A stretch of 50,737 nt of DNA, from positions 1 to 50,737 of the forward strand of contig CAZIQY010000011.1 of assembly GCA_964541605.1 (NCBI GenBank), written 5' to 3'. The position numbers were made by a program, and so were the translations under genes. The notes beneath the pieces are model-generated. The model had not been told where the DNA came from and ran no database searches. It worked only from the letters and a program-made list of their open reading frames with translations. Each line of letters begins with the position of its first letter. The stretch's first letter is position 1. Of this stretch, positions 18,448-27,436 are shown piece by piece. The stretch comes from CAZIQY01 sp964541605. Its GTDB lineage: Bacteria; Desulfobacterota; Syntrophia; Syntrophales; UBA2185.

Positions 18448-19382
18448 CCCAGCTTATCTCCCGGTAACAATCTGAATCCTTTCAGAAAATCGTGTACGGG
18501 CATCTTTTTTTTGCCTTCCAGTTGAATGTCTTTCAGATATACGTATCCGTCTTTTGCTGCCACTGGAAGTCCCCGTTGGGTTTCCATTCCAACCTCTCCT
18601 GCACTTCCCGACACGGGAGCGACGTCTCCTGCTGAGGAGAAGATCTTCATTTTTTTTCCTCTGTAAAGGGTATAGGCGCAGGGAACCGGCGAGAGCCCTC
18701 TGATGAGATTGACAATGCTGTAAACATCGCGATCCCAACGGATGCATCCATCTTCTTTATTCAGTCTTGGCGCATACGTGGCCGATGAATCATCCTGGGG
18801 AATCCGTCTGATGGCACCGTGCTGCACCATCTCAATGGTTTTCAGAAGCAATTCAGCGCCCACTTTTGCCAGACGATCGTGCAGGACACCGAATGATTCG
18901 TCCGGTCCAATGATCGTTTCTTCCTGCATGAGGATATCACCTGTATCCAGCCCTTCATCCATCCGCATGATCGTCACGCCTGTTTTTGTTTCTCCGCGTA
19001 TCAGTGTCCAGTTGATCGGCGCCGCACCGCGATATTTTGGCAGGAGGGACGGGTGGACATTGATACAACCCATCGGTGCGCCTTCAAGGATCTCCAGCGG
19101 CAGGATCTGCCCGAATGCTGCCACGACAACCAGTTCGGGTGATAGATTCTGGAAGAGATCAAAAAATTGGTGATTCTTCACTTTTTCCGGCTGAAGGATG
19201 GTTAAATGATGCCGTTCAGCGATGATTTTAATTGGCGTCGGGGCAAGAGTCTGGCCGCGACCTCTGGGCCTGTCCGGCTGGGTGATTACACCAACAACGG
19301 GATAGTCATGCCTGATGAGAATTTCGAGGGATGGAACAGCAAATTCCGGTGTTCCCATAAAGACGATGTTTAGCCTGGACAT
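18444..19382 (-). CDS. fmt: methionyl-tRNA formyltransferase
   Basis: Fmt formylates initiator methionyl-tRNA with 10-formyl-tetrahydrofolate. The 312-residue protein begins with IVFMGTPEFAVPSL and has the catalytic core signature SLLPKYRGAAPINW with the downstream MDEGLDTGDIL, then the C-terminal OB-like domain. Length is normal. Peptide deformylase (def), the usual neighbour, is absent; instead a PilB/GspE-type ATPase precedes it by 25 bases. Confidence 0.96.
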   Translation of the reverse strand: MSRLNIVFMGTPEFAVPSLEILIRHDYPVVGVITQPDRPRGRGQTLAPTPIKIIAERHHLTILQPEKVKNHQFFDLFQNLSPELVVVAAFGQILPLEILEGAPMGCINVHPSLLPKYRGAAPINWTLIRGETKTGVTIMRMDEGLDTGDILMQEETIIGPDESFGVLHDRLAKVGAELLLKTIEMVQHGAIRRIPQDDSSATYAPRLNKEDGCIRWDRDVYSIVNLIRGLSPVPCAYTLYRGKKMKIFSSAGDVAPVSGSAGEVGMETQRGLPVAAKDGYVYLKDIQLEGKKKMPVHDFLKGFRLLPGDKLG

Positions 19383-19407
19383 GAGATGGCTTCCTTCCTG
19401 CCGCTTT

Positions 19408-20985
19408 TTATCGCATGCAGACGCTCAGTACTTCAATGAAATCGGTTTCGCCTCTAAGAATTTTGAGAACGCCGCTCTGGAGGAGGGTTTTCATCCCTTC
19501 GACTGTGGCCGTTTTTCGAATGGCAGCGATGGATTTCCGGCTGATGATCATCTGTTTGATGTTGTCCGTAGCCGCAAGGAGTTCGAAGATTCCCATCATT
19601 CCACGGTAGCCGGTGCCGTTGCACTCCGGACAACCCCTGGGTCGGCAAAGGTTCAGATCATCATAATTTATACCCAGCGCGGGAAACTCCCTTTCTCCGT
19701 AATGGTTGACGAGATCACGGAATTCCTCTTCCCCGGGATGGTAGGATTCCTTGCAGATAACGCAAAGAGATCGGATAAGCCGCTGTGCCAGTACGCATAA
19801 GAGGGAATCGGCGAAGGCAAAGGGATCGATTCCCATATCCAGCAGCCGGACGATTGTTTCCGGCGCGTTGTTAGTATGCAGGGTGGATAGAACGAGGTGA
19901 CCCGTTGTGGAGGCCTCTATGCCCATTTTGGCCGTTTCGTAATCGCGCATCTCTCCTACCATGATGACATCCGGATCAGCCCTGAGAAAGGCCCGCATGG
20001 CATTGCTGAAGTCCAGTCCGATCTTGTGATGGACCTGCACCTGGCGGATGCCCCTCTGGGTAATCTCCACGGGGTCCTCCGCCGTCCAGATTTTTACATT
20101 GGGCCGGTTGATCAGGTGAAGGGCTGCATGGGCTGTGGTGGTCTTACCGGAACCAGTAGGGCCTACGAGAAGAATCAATCCATAAGGCTTTTTCATGATA
20201 CCTTTGAACCGCTCCAGGGTGTCCGGCTCCATCTGGAGTTCATCAATGGTCATGATTCTACCCCGCGTGAGAATTCGCAACACCACGTCCTCAACGTAAC
20301 CGTGGGTAGGAATAGTTGCCACGCGCAATTCAATCTCTTCGGCATCGGGAGTTCTGTGCTTGATCTTCCCGTCCTGGGGGAGTCGCCGTTCCGTGATGTC
20401 CAGGTTGGACATGATCTTGATCCGGGAGACAATGGCGGAACGATACTCGTAAGGGAACGTCCTGAATGGCAGACATTCCCCGTCGATCCGGAAGCGGACG
20501 GATACGAACTGGTCCTTGATGTCCGGTTCGATATGAATATCAGACGCCCGTCGGATATAGGCTTCGTTGATGACATCGTTGACGAGTTTTACAATATTGC
20601 TGTCTGATTCTGAAACGGAGGCTTGTTCTTCTTCCGCCGACCGGTTCGCTGCTCCGCCCGGTTCTTCCAGTCCGAAGAAGTGGTCAATGAACAGCAGGAT
20701 GTCTTCTTTCGATGCCACACAGTAATCCACTGCCTTGGTTTTCAGGAGATTTTCGATGGCGTCCCGCTTCAGGATGTTTTGTGGATCGTTTACCAGAACA
20801 GAGATTCTGCCCTCCCTTTTTTCCAGAGGGACCCAGAGTTCCCGGCGGAGGTATTCATAGTTCAACCGGCTGAGCAGGTCTTTCGGAACCAGACAGGCCT
20901 TGTCGAAGTTGATCGTACGATATGCCGCGGGATTGTCCGCTTCCTTAATGGCGTTTACCCGGCCGGCAGGAGGCTTTTTATCCAT
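19408..20985 (-). CDS. GspE/PilB-family secretion or pilus assembly ATPase
   Basis: The 525-residue protein is a type II secretion/type IV pilus assembly ATPase. It has an N-terminal MshEN-like domain (about 30-105), the catalytic domain with Walker A GPTGSGKTT (275-283), Asp box around EDPVE (303-307), Walker B region DPDVIMVGEMRD (338-348), the His box near HLVLSTLHT, and a tetracysteine zinc motif C408/C411 and C452/C455. No other pilus or secretion genes are nearby, so its partner system must lie elsewhere. A strong promoter lies upstream and it leads the fmt-rsmB run. Confidence 0.88.
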   Translation of the reverse strand: MDKKPPAGRVNAIKEADNPAAYRTINFDKACLVPKDLLSRLNYEYLRRELWVPLEKREGRISVLVNDPQNILKRDAIENLLKTKAVDYCVASKEDILLFIDHFFGLEEPGGAANRSAEEEQASVSESDSNIVKLVNDVINEAYIRRASDIHIEPDIKDQFVSVRFRIDGECLPFRTFPYEYRSAIVSRIKIMSNLDITERRLPQDGKIKHRTPDAEEIELRVATIPTHGYVEDVVLRILTRGRIMTIDELQMEPDTLERFKGIMKKPYGLILLVGPTGSGKTTTAHAALHLINRPNVKIWTAEDPVEITQRGIRQVQVHHKIGLDFSNAMRAFLRADPDVIMVGEMRDYETAKMGIEASTTGHLVLSTLHTNNAPETIVRLLDMGIDPFAFADSLLCVLAQRLIRSLCVICKESYHPGEEEFRDLVNHYGEREFPALGINYDDLNLCRPRGCPECNGTGYRGMMGIFELLAATDNIKQMIISRKSIAAIRKTATVEGMKTLLQSGVLKILRGETDFIEVLSVCMR

Positions 20986-21038
20986 TTTTAGTAATTCTCC
21001 CCATCCCCGAATTCTGGAAATCGGTAAATTTTATCCAG

Positions 21039-21067
21039 AGTATAGAAAAATGGATTCTTTCCGTCAA
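21039..21067 (-). promoter_or_regulatory. sigma70-type promoter for pilB-fmt-rsmB unit
   Basis: On the minus strand a -35 TTGACG (21067-21062) and a -10 TATACT (21044-21039) are separated by exactly 17 bases, about 50 bases ahead of the start codon of the ATPase gene. Each hexamer matches the consensus at five of six positions. Confidence 0.6.
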
Positions 21068-21142
21068 TGACGAAAAAAATATTGTTTTGGATGTTCCTTT
21101 TATCCATTATAAGGCGGTAACAGGCGCACAGCCCTCTTTTTC

Positions 21143-21171
21143 TTGACAGGCCATCGAAATACATCTATATC
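21143..21171 (+). promoter_or_regulatory. sigma70-type promoter for gcvR-like/fhs unit
   Basis: A perfect -35 TTGACA (21143-21148), a 17-base spacer and a -10-like TATATC (21166-21171) lie about 150 bases before the ACT-protein start. The resulting leader would be long, which leaves room for a regulatory element, but I recognise none. Confidence 0.5.
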
Positions 21172-21324
21172 ATGACAGCGAGTCGCCTTCATCGTCGGTT
21201 CCACAGAGCATTATTGGATATGCCTGTCTCGCCTCTATCCGCCGCCTGACCATCCCTTTGAAGGCAACCTATCGGCATGTGTAAGGTAGATTTGTTATGA
21301 ACGAAAAAATTACGGAGTTTGCAT

Positions 21325-21864
21325 ATGAGATCATACGTCGTTTTTTCATCCATGGGGCCTGACCGCCCTGGTCTGGTCAGGGAAATAGCGGAATTTTTTT
21401 CGGCACGCGGTATCAATATCGAACGCTCACGCGGCTGCGTACTGGGAAATGAATTCGGCATGGTTATCCTGACCTCTGGCAATAACGATAACGTCGAACA
21501 ACTGATTAATGATCTGAACATCCTCCGTGAAAAAACCGGTCTTGACATCTACATCCGGAAAACAAAGGCGCCCCTCCACAGAGAGATCATGCCGTCGATT
21601 CCCTACAAGCTCATCGCCATATCCATCGACCGGCCGGGAATCATTCATCAAATCTGTAAGGTCCTGCATGAGAGACGAATCAACATCGAAGATATATTAA
21701 CCAACGTTGACCATGATCCCGCGTCGGGCGCCAACGTTTTTCAGATGATCTGCTATTTTTCCCTGCCGCCGTCTGTCAAGATTATCGACCTCAAGAACGC
21801 CCTCACCCGTATCAGCGACGAGTACAATATCGATATCCGGTTCGATGCGGTGATCAACAAATAG
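21325..21864 (+). CDS. tandem ACT-domain protein, GcvR-like
   Basis: The 179-residue protein contains two ACT domains, the first beginning SSMGPDRPGLVREIAEFF near residue 9 and the second ISIDRPGIIHQICKVL near residue 95. ACT domains bind small ligands such as amino acids. The arrangement matches GcvR, which controls glycine cleavage genes in enterobacteria by binding GcvA. ATG 21325 is preferred over a TTG six bases upstream because ACGGAG at 21312-21317 is well spaced. It ends two bases before fhs, so ligand sensing may be tied to C1-folate metabolism. Confidence 0.8.
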   Translation: MRSYVVFSSMGPDRPGLVREIAEFFSARGINIERSRGCVLGNEFGMVILTSGNNDNVEQLINDLNILREKTGLDIYIRKTKAPLHREIMPSIPYKLIAISIDRPGIIHQICKVLHERRINIEDILTNVDHDPASGANVFQMICYFSLPPSVKIIDLKNALTRISDEYNIDIRFDAVINK

Positions 21865-21866
21865 CT

Positions 21867-23546
21867 ATGGGAAAAGTGAAAGAACAACGCAATGGTCTGA
21901 GGCCGATCTCCGAAATCGCTGCGTCCATCGGCCTTCTCGAAGATGATCTGGAATGTTATGGCCGCTACAAGGCCAAGGTCAGGATCGATGCGATCAAGCG
22001 CTTCGAACGCAGGGCAAATGCCTCCCTGATCCTGGTTTCCGCGATGACCCCAACACCCGCCGGTGAAGGGAAAACCACAGTATCCATCGGACTTGCCCAG
22101 GCCCTCGCCAGATTGGGAAAGCCAACGATCGTGACGCTACGCGAGCCGTCCCTGGGACCAGTTTTTGGCATCAAGGGAGGCGCTACGGGCGGCGGTCTCT
22201 CCAGTGTTCTTCCCGTCGACGACATAAATCTCCATTTTACAAATGACTTTCCGGCGGTGGAGAGCGCCCACAATCTCCTTTCCGCCCTTGTCGACAACAC
22301 CATATTCCACGGCAACCCCCTGAATATTGACCCACGAAAGATCACCTGGCGTCGCGTGATGGATATGAACGATCGGTCCCTCCGTGATATCGTCATCGGC
22401 CTCGGCGGCTCCACGAACGGCGTACCCCGCGAGACGGGATTCGACATCGTTCCTTCCAGCGAAATCATGGCGATTCTTTGTCTCTCACGATCTTACGCGG
22501 AATTGAAGGACAAGATACGAAAGATTCTGGTAGGTTTTACCTATGACGACAAGCCGGTCATTACCGGTGATCTGAAGGTGGAAGGCGCCGTCACAGCCCT
22601 TTTGAAACATGCCCTTCTTCCCAATCTGGTGCAGACCACGGAAGGTGTGCCAGCCATCATTCACGGCGGTCCCTTTGCCAACATCGCGCAGGGAACTAAC
22701 AGTGTCATAGGCACCGACCTGGCGCTCCGTCTGGCCGATTATGTGGTGACCGAGGCAGGGTTTGGCTTTGAGCTGGGTGCGGAAAAGTATTTCGACATCG
22801 TGGCGCCTTACGGCAATCTGAATCCCCGCATCGTTGTCCTGGTGGCAACGGTTCGCGCCCTTAAATATCATGCCGGCGTGGCCCGGAAGGATCTCAATGT
22901 GCCCAACCCGCGTTTGGCCGTCCTCGGCATGGCAAATCTAAGAAAGCACTATGAGAACATTGACAAGTTCAACGTTCCCTGCATTGTTGCGCTGAACCGT
23001 TTCCCTTCCGATACGGATGAAGAAATACGGGCTGTTGTCCAAGCTGCGGAAGACGAAGGGATGAATATCGCACCTGCCGACATTTTCCGTCTCGGCGGTG
23101 AAGGAGGCCTGGAACTCGCGGAAAAAATGATAAAGATCATCGCAGGTTCGTCCCGCACTTTCCGTTCGCTCTATCAATGGGAGCAGCCGGTGGAAGACAA
23201 GATATTCACGGTTGCCAGCAAGATATACGGCGCCGTTTCCATCGACTATCAGCCGCTGGCAAAGCGAAATCTCGATAATATCAAGAAATTCGGCTTCGAC
23301 AAACTCCCTGTATGCATTGCCAAAACCCAGCAGTCCCTTTCGGACAATCCCGCCCTCCTGGGACTGCCCAGAGATTTCATTGTCACCGTTCGGGAAATCA
23401 AGATCGCATCGGGAGCGGGTTTCCTCATCCCTATCACCGGCGAGATCCTTCGCATGCCGGGCCTGTCGAAAGCACCGGCGGCGTATCACATCGATATCGA
23501 CGACGACGGAAATATCACGGGCATCACCACCCCCGGAAATGACTGA
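21867..23546 (+). CDS. fhs: formate-tetrahydrofolate ligase
   Basis: This enzyme makes 10-formyl-tetrahydrofolate from formate, tetrahydrofolate and ATP. It is the entry of formate into the folate branch of the Wood-Ljungdahl pathway and also feeds purine synthesis and Fmt. The 559-residue protein has the ATP-binding P-loop TPAGEGKTT (63-71), the FGIKGGATGGG segment, the FANIAQGTNSV region, and EAGFGFELGAEK. Length is typical (about 555-590). It follows the GcvR-like gene by two bases. In a syntrophic or acetogenic anaerobe it could run in either direction. Confidence 0.96.
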   Translation: MGKVKEQRNGLRPISEIAASIGLLEDDLECYGRYKAKVRIDAIKRFERRANASLILVSAMTPTPAGEGKTTVSIGLAQALARLGKPTIVTLREPSLGPVFGIKGGATGGGLSSVLPVDDINLHFTNDFPAVESAHNLLSALVDNTIFHGNPLNIDPRKITWRRVMDMNDRSLRDIVIGLGGSTNGVPRETGFDIVPSSEIMAILCLSRSYAELKDKIRKILVGFTYDDKPVITGDLKVEGAVTALLKHALLPNLVQTTEGVPAIIHGGPFANIAQGTNSVIGTDLALRLADYVVTEAGFGFELGAEKYFDIVAPYGNLNPRIVVLVATVRALKYHAGVARKDLNVPNPRLAVLGMANLRKHYENIDKFNVPCIVALNRFPSDTDEEIRAVVQAAEDEGMNIAPADIFRLGGEGGLELAEKMIKIIAGSSRTFRSLYQWEQPVEDKIFTVASKIYGAVSIDYQPLAKRNLDNIKKFGFDKLPVCIAKTQQSLSDNPALLGLPRDFIVTVREIKIASGAGFLIPITGEILRMPGLSKAPAAYHIDIDDDGNITGITTPGND

Positions 23547-23606
23547 CATCTCATCAAAACCTGCCGCATCTTGTGATTAAATTGAACCATAGTTCTTTCC
23601 TGTAAG

Positions 23607-23630
23607 ATTTCATGTCGGTACTCATGAAAT
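23607..23630. terminator. weak hairpin between convergent fhs and priA
   Basis: ATTTCATG (23607-23614) and CATGAAAT (23623-23630) form a perfect 8-base stem with an 8-base loop. It sits between convergent genes and could end transcription both ways. It is A+T-rich and lacks a clean T-run, so a terminator role is uncertain. A second small stem, CCGGT/ACCGG, lies at 23656-23671. Confidence 0.3.
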
Positions 23631-23675
23631 TCATTTGAAATTTTTCGAAACCTGTCCGGTGCAAAAACCGGTTAG

Positions 23676-26108
23676 TTACATGAAGTTGATGGGATCGACA
23701 TCCACCCTGATGTCCAGACCGATTCCGGCAGCCCTGGACAGGATGTCGCGGGTCAGACGATTCAGCGCGTGTGCATCCTTTCCTTTCAGGAGAAGCTGCC
23801 AGCGGTGCCTTCCCTTGATCATTGCAATGGGAGCCTCCGCGGGGCCGATGATGTCCGCTCTTTCTTCCGGCTTGTAGGTTTTCATCAGGTCTTTAAGCAG
23901 GGCCTTGAGTTTTTCAATGCCTTTCGTTCCGGAATCTTTTCTTGTGCTGGAAAGATTGAGATTCACAATGCGGGAATAGGGCGGGTAGGACAGGGTCTTC
24001 CTCAATGAGAGATCCTCTCCGTAAAATCCCGAATAGTCATGATTTTTTGCCCTTAGTATGGCGTAGTGATCGGGATTGAAGGTCTGAATGATGACTCTTC
24101 CGGGGAAGGCGCCCCTGCCGCCCCTGCCTGAAGCCTGCGTCAGGAGTTGAAATGTTCTCTCCGCCGCCCGGAAATCGGGGATATTCAGGGAAGTATCCGC
24201 TGATATAATCCCGACCAGGGTGACGTTGTGGAAATCGTGCCCCTTGGTGATCATCTGCGTGCCGACAAGGATGTCGGTCTCGTGTCGGTCAAGGGACTTG
24301 AGAATTTTTTCATAAGATCCCCTTACCGCTGTCGTATCACTGTCCATCCGCCCGACTCTGGCTTCGGGAAAAATTTTTTTAATCTCATCTTCCAGCCTTT
24401 CCGTTCCCACCCCGTGTTGCATGATGCGACTGCTCCGGCATCCGGGGCACCGTGAAGGCGTCCTGACAGCCAAATCGCAGTAATGGCATTTCAGAATGCC
24501 GGCGCCGGCATGGTGTGTCATGGATACGGTGCAGTTCCGACATTTGAAGACATGTCCGCAGTCGGGGCAGAACATGAACGTATGAAAACCCCTCCGGTTC
24601 AAAAAGAGAAGGGTCTGTTTTTTGTTTTCCAGGGTGTCCTGTATAGACGCTTGAAGAATGCGGGACAGGATCGGAAAAGAGGCTTTATTTTTCCCTTCCG
24701 TTTCCCGTTTCATATCGACGATTTCGACGTCCGGCAGAGGGCGTTCTTCCACCCTCACGGGTAAGACGAGATATGTGTATTTCCCTTTCATGGTATTGAA
24801 GTATGTCTGGATTGCCGGTGTAGCGGAACCGATGATCACGGTAGCCGCAAGCAGCTTTGCCTTCATGATGGCCAGGTCACGGGCGTTGTACCTCATTCGG
24901 TCGTCCTGCTTGTAGGAGGCGTCATGTTCCTCATCAACGACAATCAGTTTCAGGTTTCTTACAGGGGCAAAAACGGCCGAGCGTGCGCCTACAACAACAC
25001 TGATGTCGCCCCGCTGGATTCGCCGCCACTGATCATAGCGGGCGGATTTTGATATGCCGCTGTGGAGGACAGCGATTTCCCGATCGGGAAATCGCTTGTT
25101 GAACCTGGTAAGCAGTTGCGGTGTCAGGGCGATTTCCGGCACTAAAAAGATCGAGCCCCCCTTCATCCGTAGCGTTTCTTCTATGGCGTTAAGATATACC
25201 TCCGTCTTGCCGCTTCCGGTCACCCCGTGAAGGAGATGGGGGGAAAACAGATGGCTTTCCAATCCTTTTACGATTTCCCGGATGGCCATTTCCTGATCTT
25301 CGTTGGGGATGATGATGCCGTCATCTCTGCCAATTTCAGCGGGACGACAGGGGGATCGATAGACTTCCTCTTCCGTCACATGGATAACCCCCTTTTCCGC
25401 TAAACCCCTTACCAGGGCAGGTACATTTTTGAATGATTTACGGAGGGTGGTGAATGAAGCGGTACCATGCGATCTGAGGAAATCCAGGAACCTCTGCTGG
25501 CTTTTCGTCAATGTTAAAGAGAGGTCTTCCACAGGATTGAGAACTGCGATCTTCTCTTTTTTCAGCATGACATCCGGTTTTTCGATTCTGTCCTCCACAT
25601 GAATCAATCCCATACTCAGGAGGGCCTGGATATCTCTGCTGATGTCCTTTTTCTCGAGGATATTTTTTAAACGGGAAAGTGGAAGACCATTCGGGAAGCC
25701 GGCAAGGGCATCCATGAATCTCGTTTGTGAACGTGATTTGATGTGGCTGCTTTTGTCTGATTTCATGTTTGCAGGAGTGATCCAGCGGTTGCTTTTCAGA
25801 TCAATTCCCCCCGGCAAAATCTCAGACAGTGTTTTACCCAGGGGGTAGACATAGTATAGGGAAACCCACTTAAAAAAGGTTAAATCGTTTTCATTGAAGA
25901 GGGGTTCAGAATCCAGAATATCTTCGACATCTTTAATATTATCACAGGCTGAAGCGGACATGACCTCAATGATGTATCCGGTCATTCTTCGTTTTTCCAG
26001 AGGAATGAGGACCCGTTTCCCTGTGGCAATGTCTGCCTCAAGCGCTTTCGGAACAGCATAGATGAATGTTTTATCGGATGGTATGTTAACGGCAACCCTT
26101 ACAAACAT
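23676..26108 (-). CDS. priA: primosomal replication restart helicase PriA
   Basis: PriA recognises stalled forks and reloads the replisome. The 810-residue protein has the N-terminal DNA-binding domain, superfamily 2 helicase motifs with Walker A GVTGSGKTE (K301) and DEEHD, four zinc-binding CxxC pairs in the segment from about residue 510 to 560 (CPDC, CRNC, CHYC, CPGC), and the C-terminal domain. Length is above the E. coli protein (732) but within the family range. It is the last gene of the rsfS-comF-rfaE2-dksA run but is separated from it by 377 bases. Confidence 0.95.
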   Translation of the reverse strand: MFVRVAVNIPSDKTFIYAVPKALEADIATGKRVLIPLEKRRMTGYIIEVMSASACDNIKDVEDILDSEPLFNENDLTFFKWVSLYYVYPLGKTLSEILPGGIDLKSNRWITPANMKSDKSSHIKSRSQTRFMDALAGFPNGLPLSRLKNILEKKDISRDIQALLSMGLIHVEDRIEKPDVMLKKEKIAVLNPVEDLSLTLTKSQQRFLDFLRSHGTASFTTLRKSFKNVPALVRGLAEKGVIHVTEEEVYRSPCRPAEIGRDDGIIIPNEDQEMAIREIVKGLESHLFSPHLLHGVTGSGKTEVYLNAIEETLRMKGGSIFLVPEIALTPQLLTRFNKRFPDREIAVLHSGISKSARYDQWRRIQRGDISVVVGARSAVFAPVRNLKLIVVDEEHDASYKQDDRMRYNARDLAIMKAKLLAATVIIGSATPAIQTYFNTMKGKYTYLVLPVRVEERPLPDVEIVDMKRETEGKNKASFPILSRILQASIQDTLENKKQTLLFLNRRGFHTFMFCPDCGHVFKCRNCTVSMTHHAGAGILKCHYCDLAVRTPSRCPGCRSSRIMQHGVGTERLEDEIKKIFPEARVGRMDSDTTAVRGSYEKILKSLDRHETDILVGTQMITKGHDFHNVTLVGIISADTSLNIPDFRAAERTFQLLTQASGRGGRGAFPGRVIIQTFNPDHYAILRAKNHDYSGFYGEDLSLRKTLSYPPYSRIVNLNLSSTRKDSGTKGIEKLKALLKDLMKTYKPEERADIIGPAEAPIAMIKGRHRWQLLLKGKDAHALNRLTRDILSRAAGIGLDIRVDVDPINFM

Positions 26109-26485
26109 TTTGCCTGTTCCTTTAGTCTCAATGGGTTATCCCCGGAAGTCTGAACCGGTGCTGTTTCTTCGAGAATAAGCGTTTATCGCGATTCCGGATC
26201 CCGGGGAGCGTCGATAACAAGCTTGATTCGGAATCCAGATTTTCAAAAAATTTAGATTTCCTCTTTCGAGGGAATGACACGAAAATTTTCATGTCTTCAT
26301 GAGGTCACCATGTGAAATGATGATTTCCAGCAGGTTAGGTCGTTTATGTTGGCGATTACTATAAAAAGAGTTGGATAAGATTTGTCACTCTGTTTTTTTA
26401 GCGGCATTCGGTTGCCGTAGACGAAGGACGGGCATTGGTCGAAAGACAAAGGGTCAGGCAGATGTAAATTTTTGTTATTGTGAGG
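26109..26485. repeat. non-coding gap with degenerate REP-like inverted repeats
   Basis: No gene is visible in this 377-base gap between priA and the dksA-type gene. It contains paired segments such as GATTCCGGATCCCGGGG (26190-26206), GATTCGGAATCCAG (26225-26238) and TTTCCTCTTTCGAGGGAATGAC (26257-26278). The last is close to a repeat seen in many deltaproteobacterial genomes, a hairpin ending GGGAATGAC. I read it as an eroded REP or MITE-like element. Its copy number cannot be judged from this window. Confidence 0.4.
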
Positions 26486-26854
26486 TTATTCCCCTTTCAG
26501 TTTTTCAATCTTTTCCTGTTTGCTTTTGCATTCGATGCACAGAGTCGTAACGGGCCTGGCCATCAGTCTCTTCTCGGAGATTTGGCCGCCACAACCGTCG
26601 CAAATGCCAAATATACCATCGTCAATACGCTTGATGGCTTCCTGAATCTTGGAAAGCAGCTTTCTTTCCCGGTCTCTGATGCGAAGCTCGAAGTTCCTGT
26701 CTGATTCAAGAGATGCCCTGTCATTGGGATCCGGGAAATTGTCCTTTCCTGTTGCCATATCGGAAACCGTTTTGTCAGCTTCCTCCAGCAGTTCATTCAT
26801 CTTCTGGTTCAGCATGTATCTGAAGAACTGAAGTCTTTCTGGTTTCATGGACAT
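26486..26854 (-). CDS. DksA/TraR-family C4 zinc-finger protein
   Basis: The 122-residue protein has the DksA/TraR layout: a long helical coiled-coil region (about residues 8-75) followed by a four-cysteine zinc finger with C85 and C88 (CDGC), then C106 and C109 (CIEC). DksA inserts its coiled coil into the RNA polymerase secondary channel to sensitise it to ppGpp. It is shorter than E. coli DksA (151) but similar to deltaproteobacterial members. Acidic coiled-coil tip residues cannot be assigned with confidence, so dksA itself is not claimed. Confidence 0.87.
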   Translation of the reverse strand: MSMKPERLQFFRYMLNQKMNELLEEADKTVSDMATGKDNFPDPNDRASLESDRNFELRIRDRERKLLSKIQEAIKRIDDGIFGICDGCGGQISEKRLMARPVTTLCIECKSKQEKIEKLKGE

Positions 26855-26932
26855 ATTTATTCCCTCTTGCGCGGTTTGTTGATTTTGAATTGCATCTCAT
26901 ACATAAAGTATATCTTTTTGTAAAGAAAAAAA

Positions 26933-27415
26933 TTATTTTCTTCCATAGGCATTCAAAATTTTTTCGATGACATTGGTCGTTGACGATCCCTTGATTTCGG
27001 GAATGATGACGACCCTGCCGCCCCATTTCTTAACCGATTCTCTTCCAACAACGTTCTCTTCCTCCCAGTCTCCTCCTTTGATCAGAACGTCCGGTTTTAA
27101 AAATTCAATCAGCGCCAGGGGTGTGAGCTCATGGAAAATCGTTACAAAATCCACCGATTCAAGGGATGCAACCACATCTGCCCGTTCAGCCTCGGGAATT
27201 AAAGGCCGCTTATCCCCTTTCAATGTCCTGACCGATTCATCACTGTTAAGGGCAAGAATGAGGATATCACCTGCTCTTTTCGCTTCTCTGAGATATCTCG
27301 TATGTCCTGCATGAAGGATATCAAAACAGCCGTTTGTGAAAACGATCTTTTTCCCCTCTTTCCTGAGCAGATCGATTTTATCCTTCAGGCTTTCCCTTGT
27401 ACATAGCTTATTCAT
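26933..27415 (-). CDS. rfaE2: D-glycero-beta-D-manno-heptose 1-phosphate adenylyltransferase
   Basis: The 160-residue protein is a nucleotidyltransferase of the cytidylyltransferase-like fold, matching the stand-alone C-terminal domain of HldE (RfaE domain II). It makes ADP-heptose for the LPS inner core. Motifs are TNGCFDILHAGH with H35 and H38, the KGDKRPLIP segment near 88-96, and KPDVLIKGGDW near 127. The kinase half (RfaE1) is not in the window. It follows comF by 21 bases. The presence of LpxC elsewhere in the window fits an LPS-bearing envelope. Confidence 0.9.
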   Translation of the reverse strand: MNKLCTRESLKDKIDLLRKEGKKIVFTNGCFDILHAGHTRYLREAKRAGDILILALNSDESVRTLKGDKRPLIPEAERADVVASLESVDFVTIFHELTPLALIEFLKPDVLIKGGDWEEENVVGRESVKKWGGRVVIIPEIKGSSTTNVIEKILNAYGRK

Positions 27416-27436
27416 AACATTCCCTCTTTGTCGGAA

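Larger units (their letters stand above)
20986..21324. other. divergent intergenic region between pilB-like gene and gcvR-like gene
   Basis: This 339-base stretch separates two divergent transcription units. It contains a minus-strand promoter and a plus-strand promoter, described separately. I find no gene in the remaining sequence. Confidence 0.7.

Noticed and set aside
19897..20607. Plus-strand 236-codon frame
   Set aside because: Antisense to the pilB-like ATPase gene, whose Walker motifs are intact; no independent evidence.
22938..23549. Minus-strand 203-codon frame
   Set aside because: Antisense shadow of fhs.
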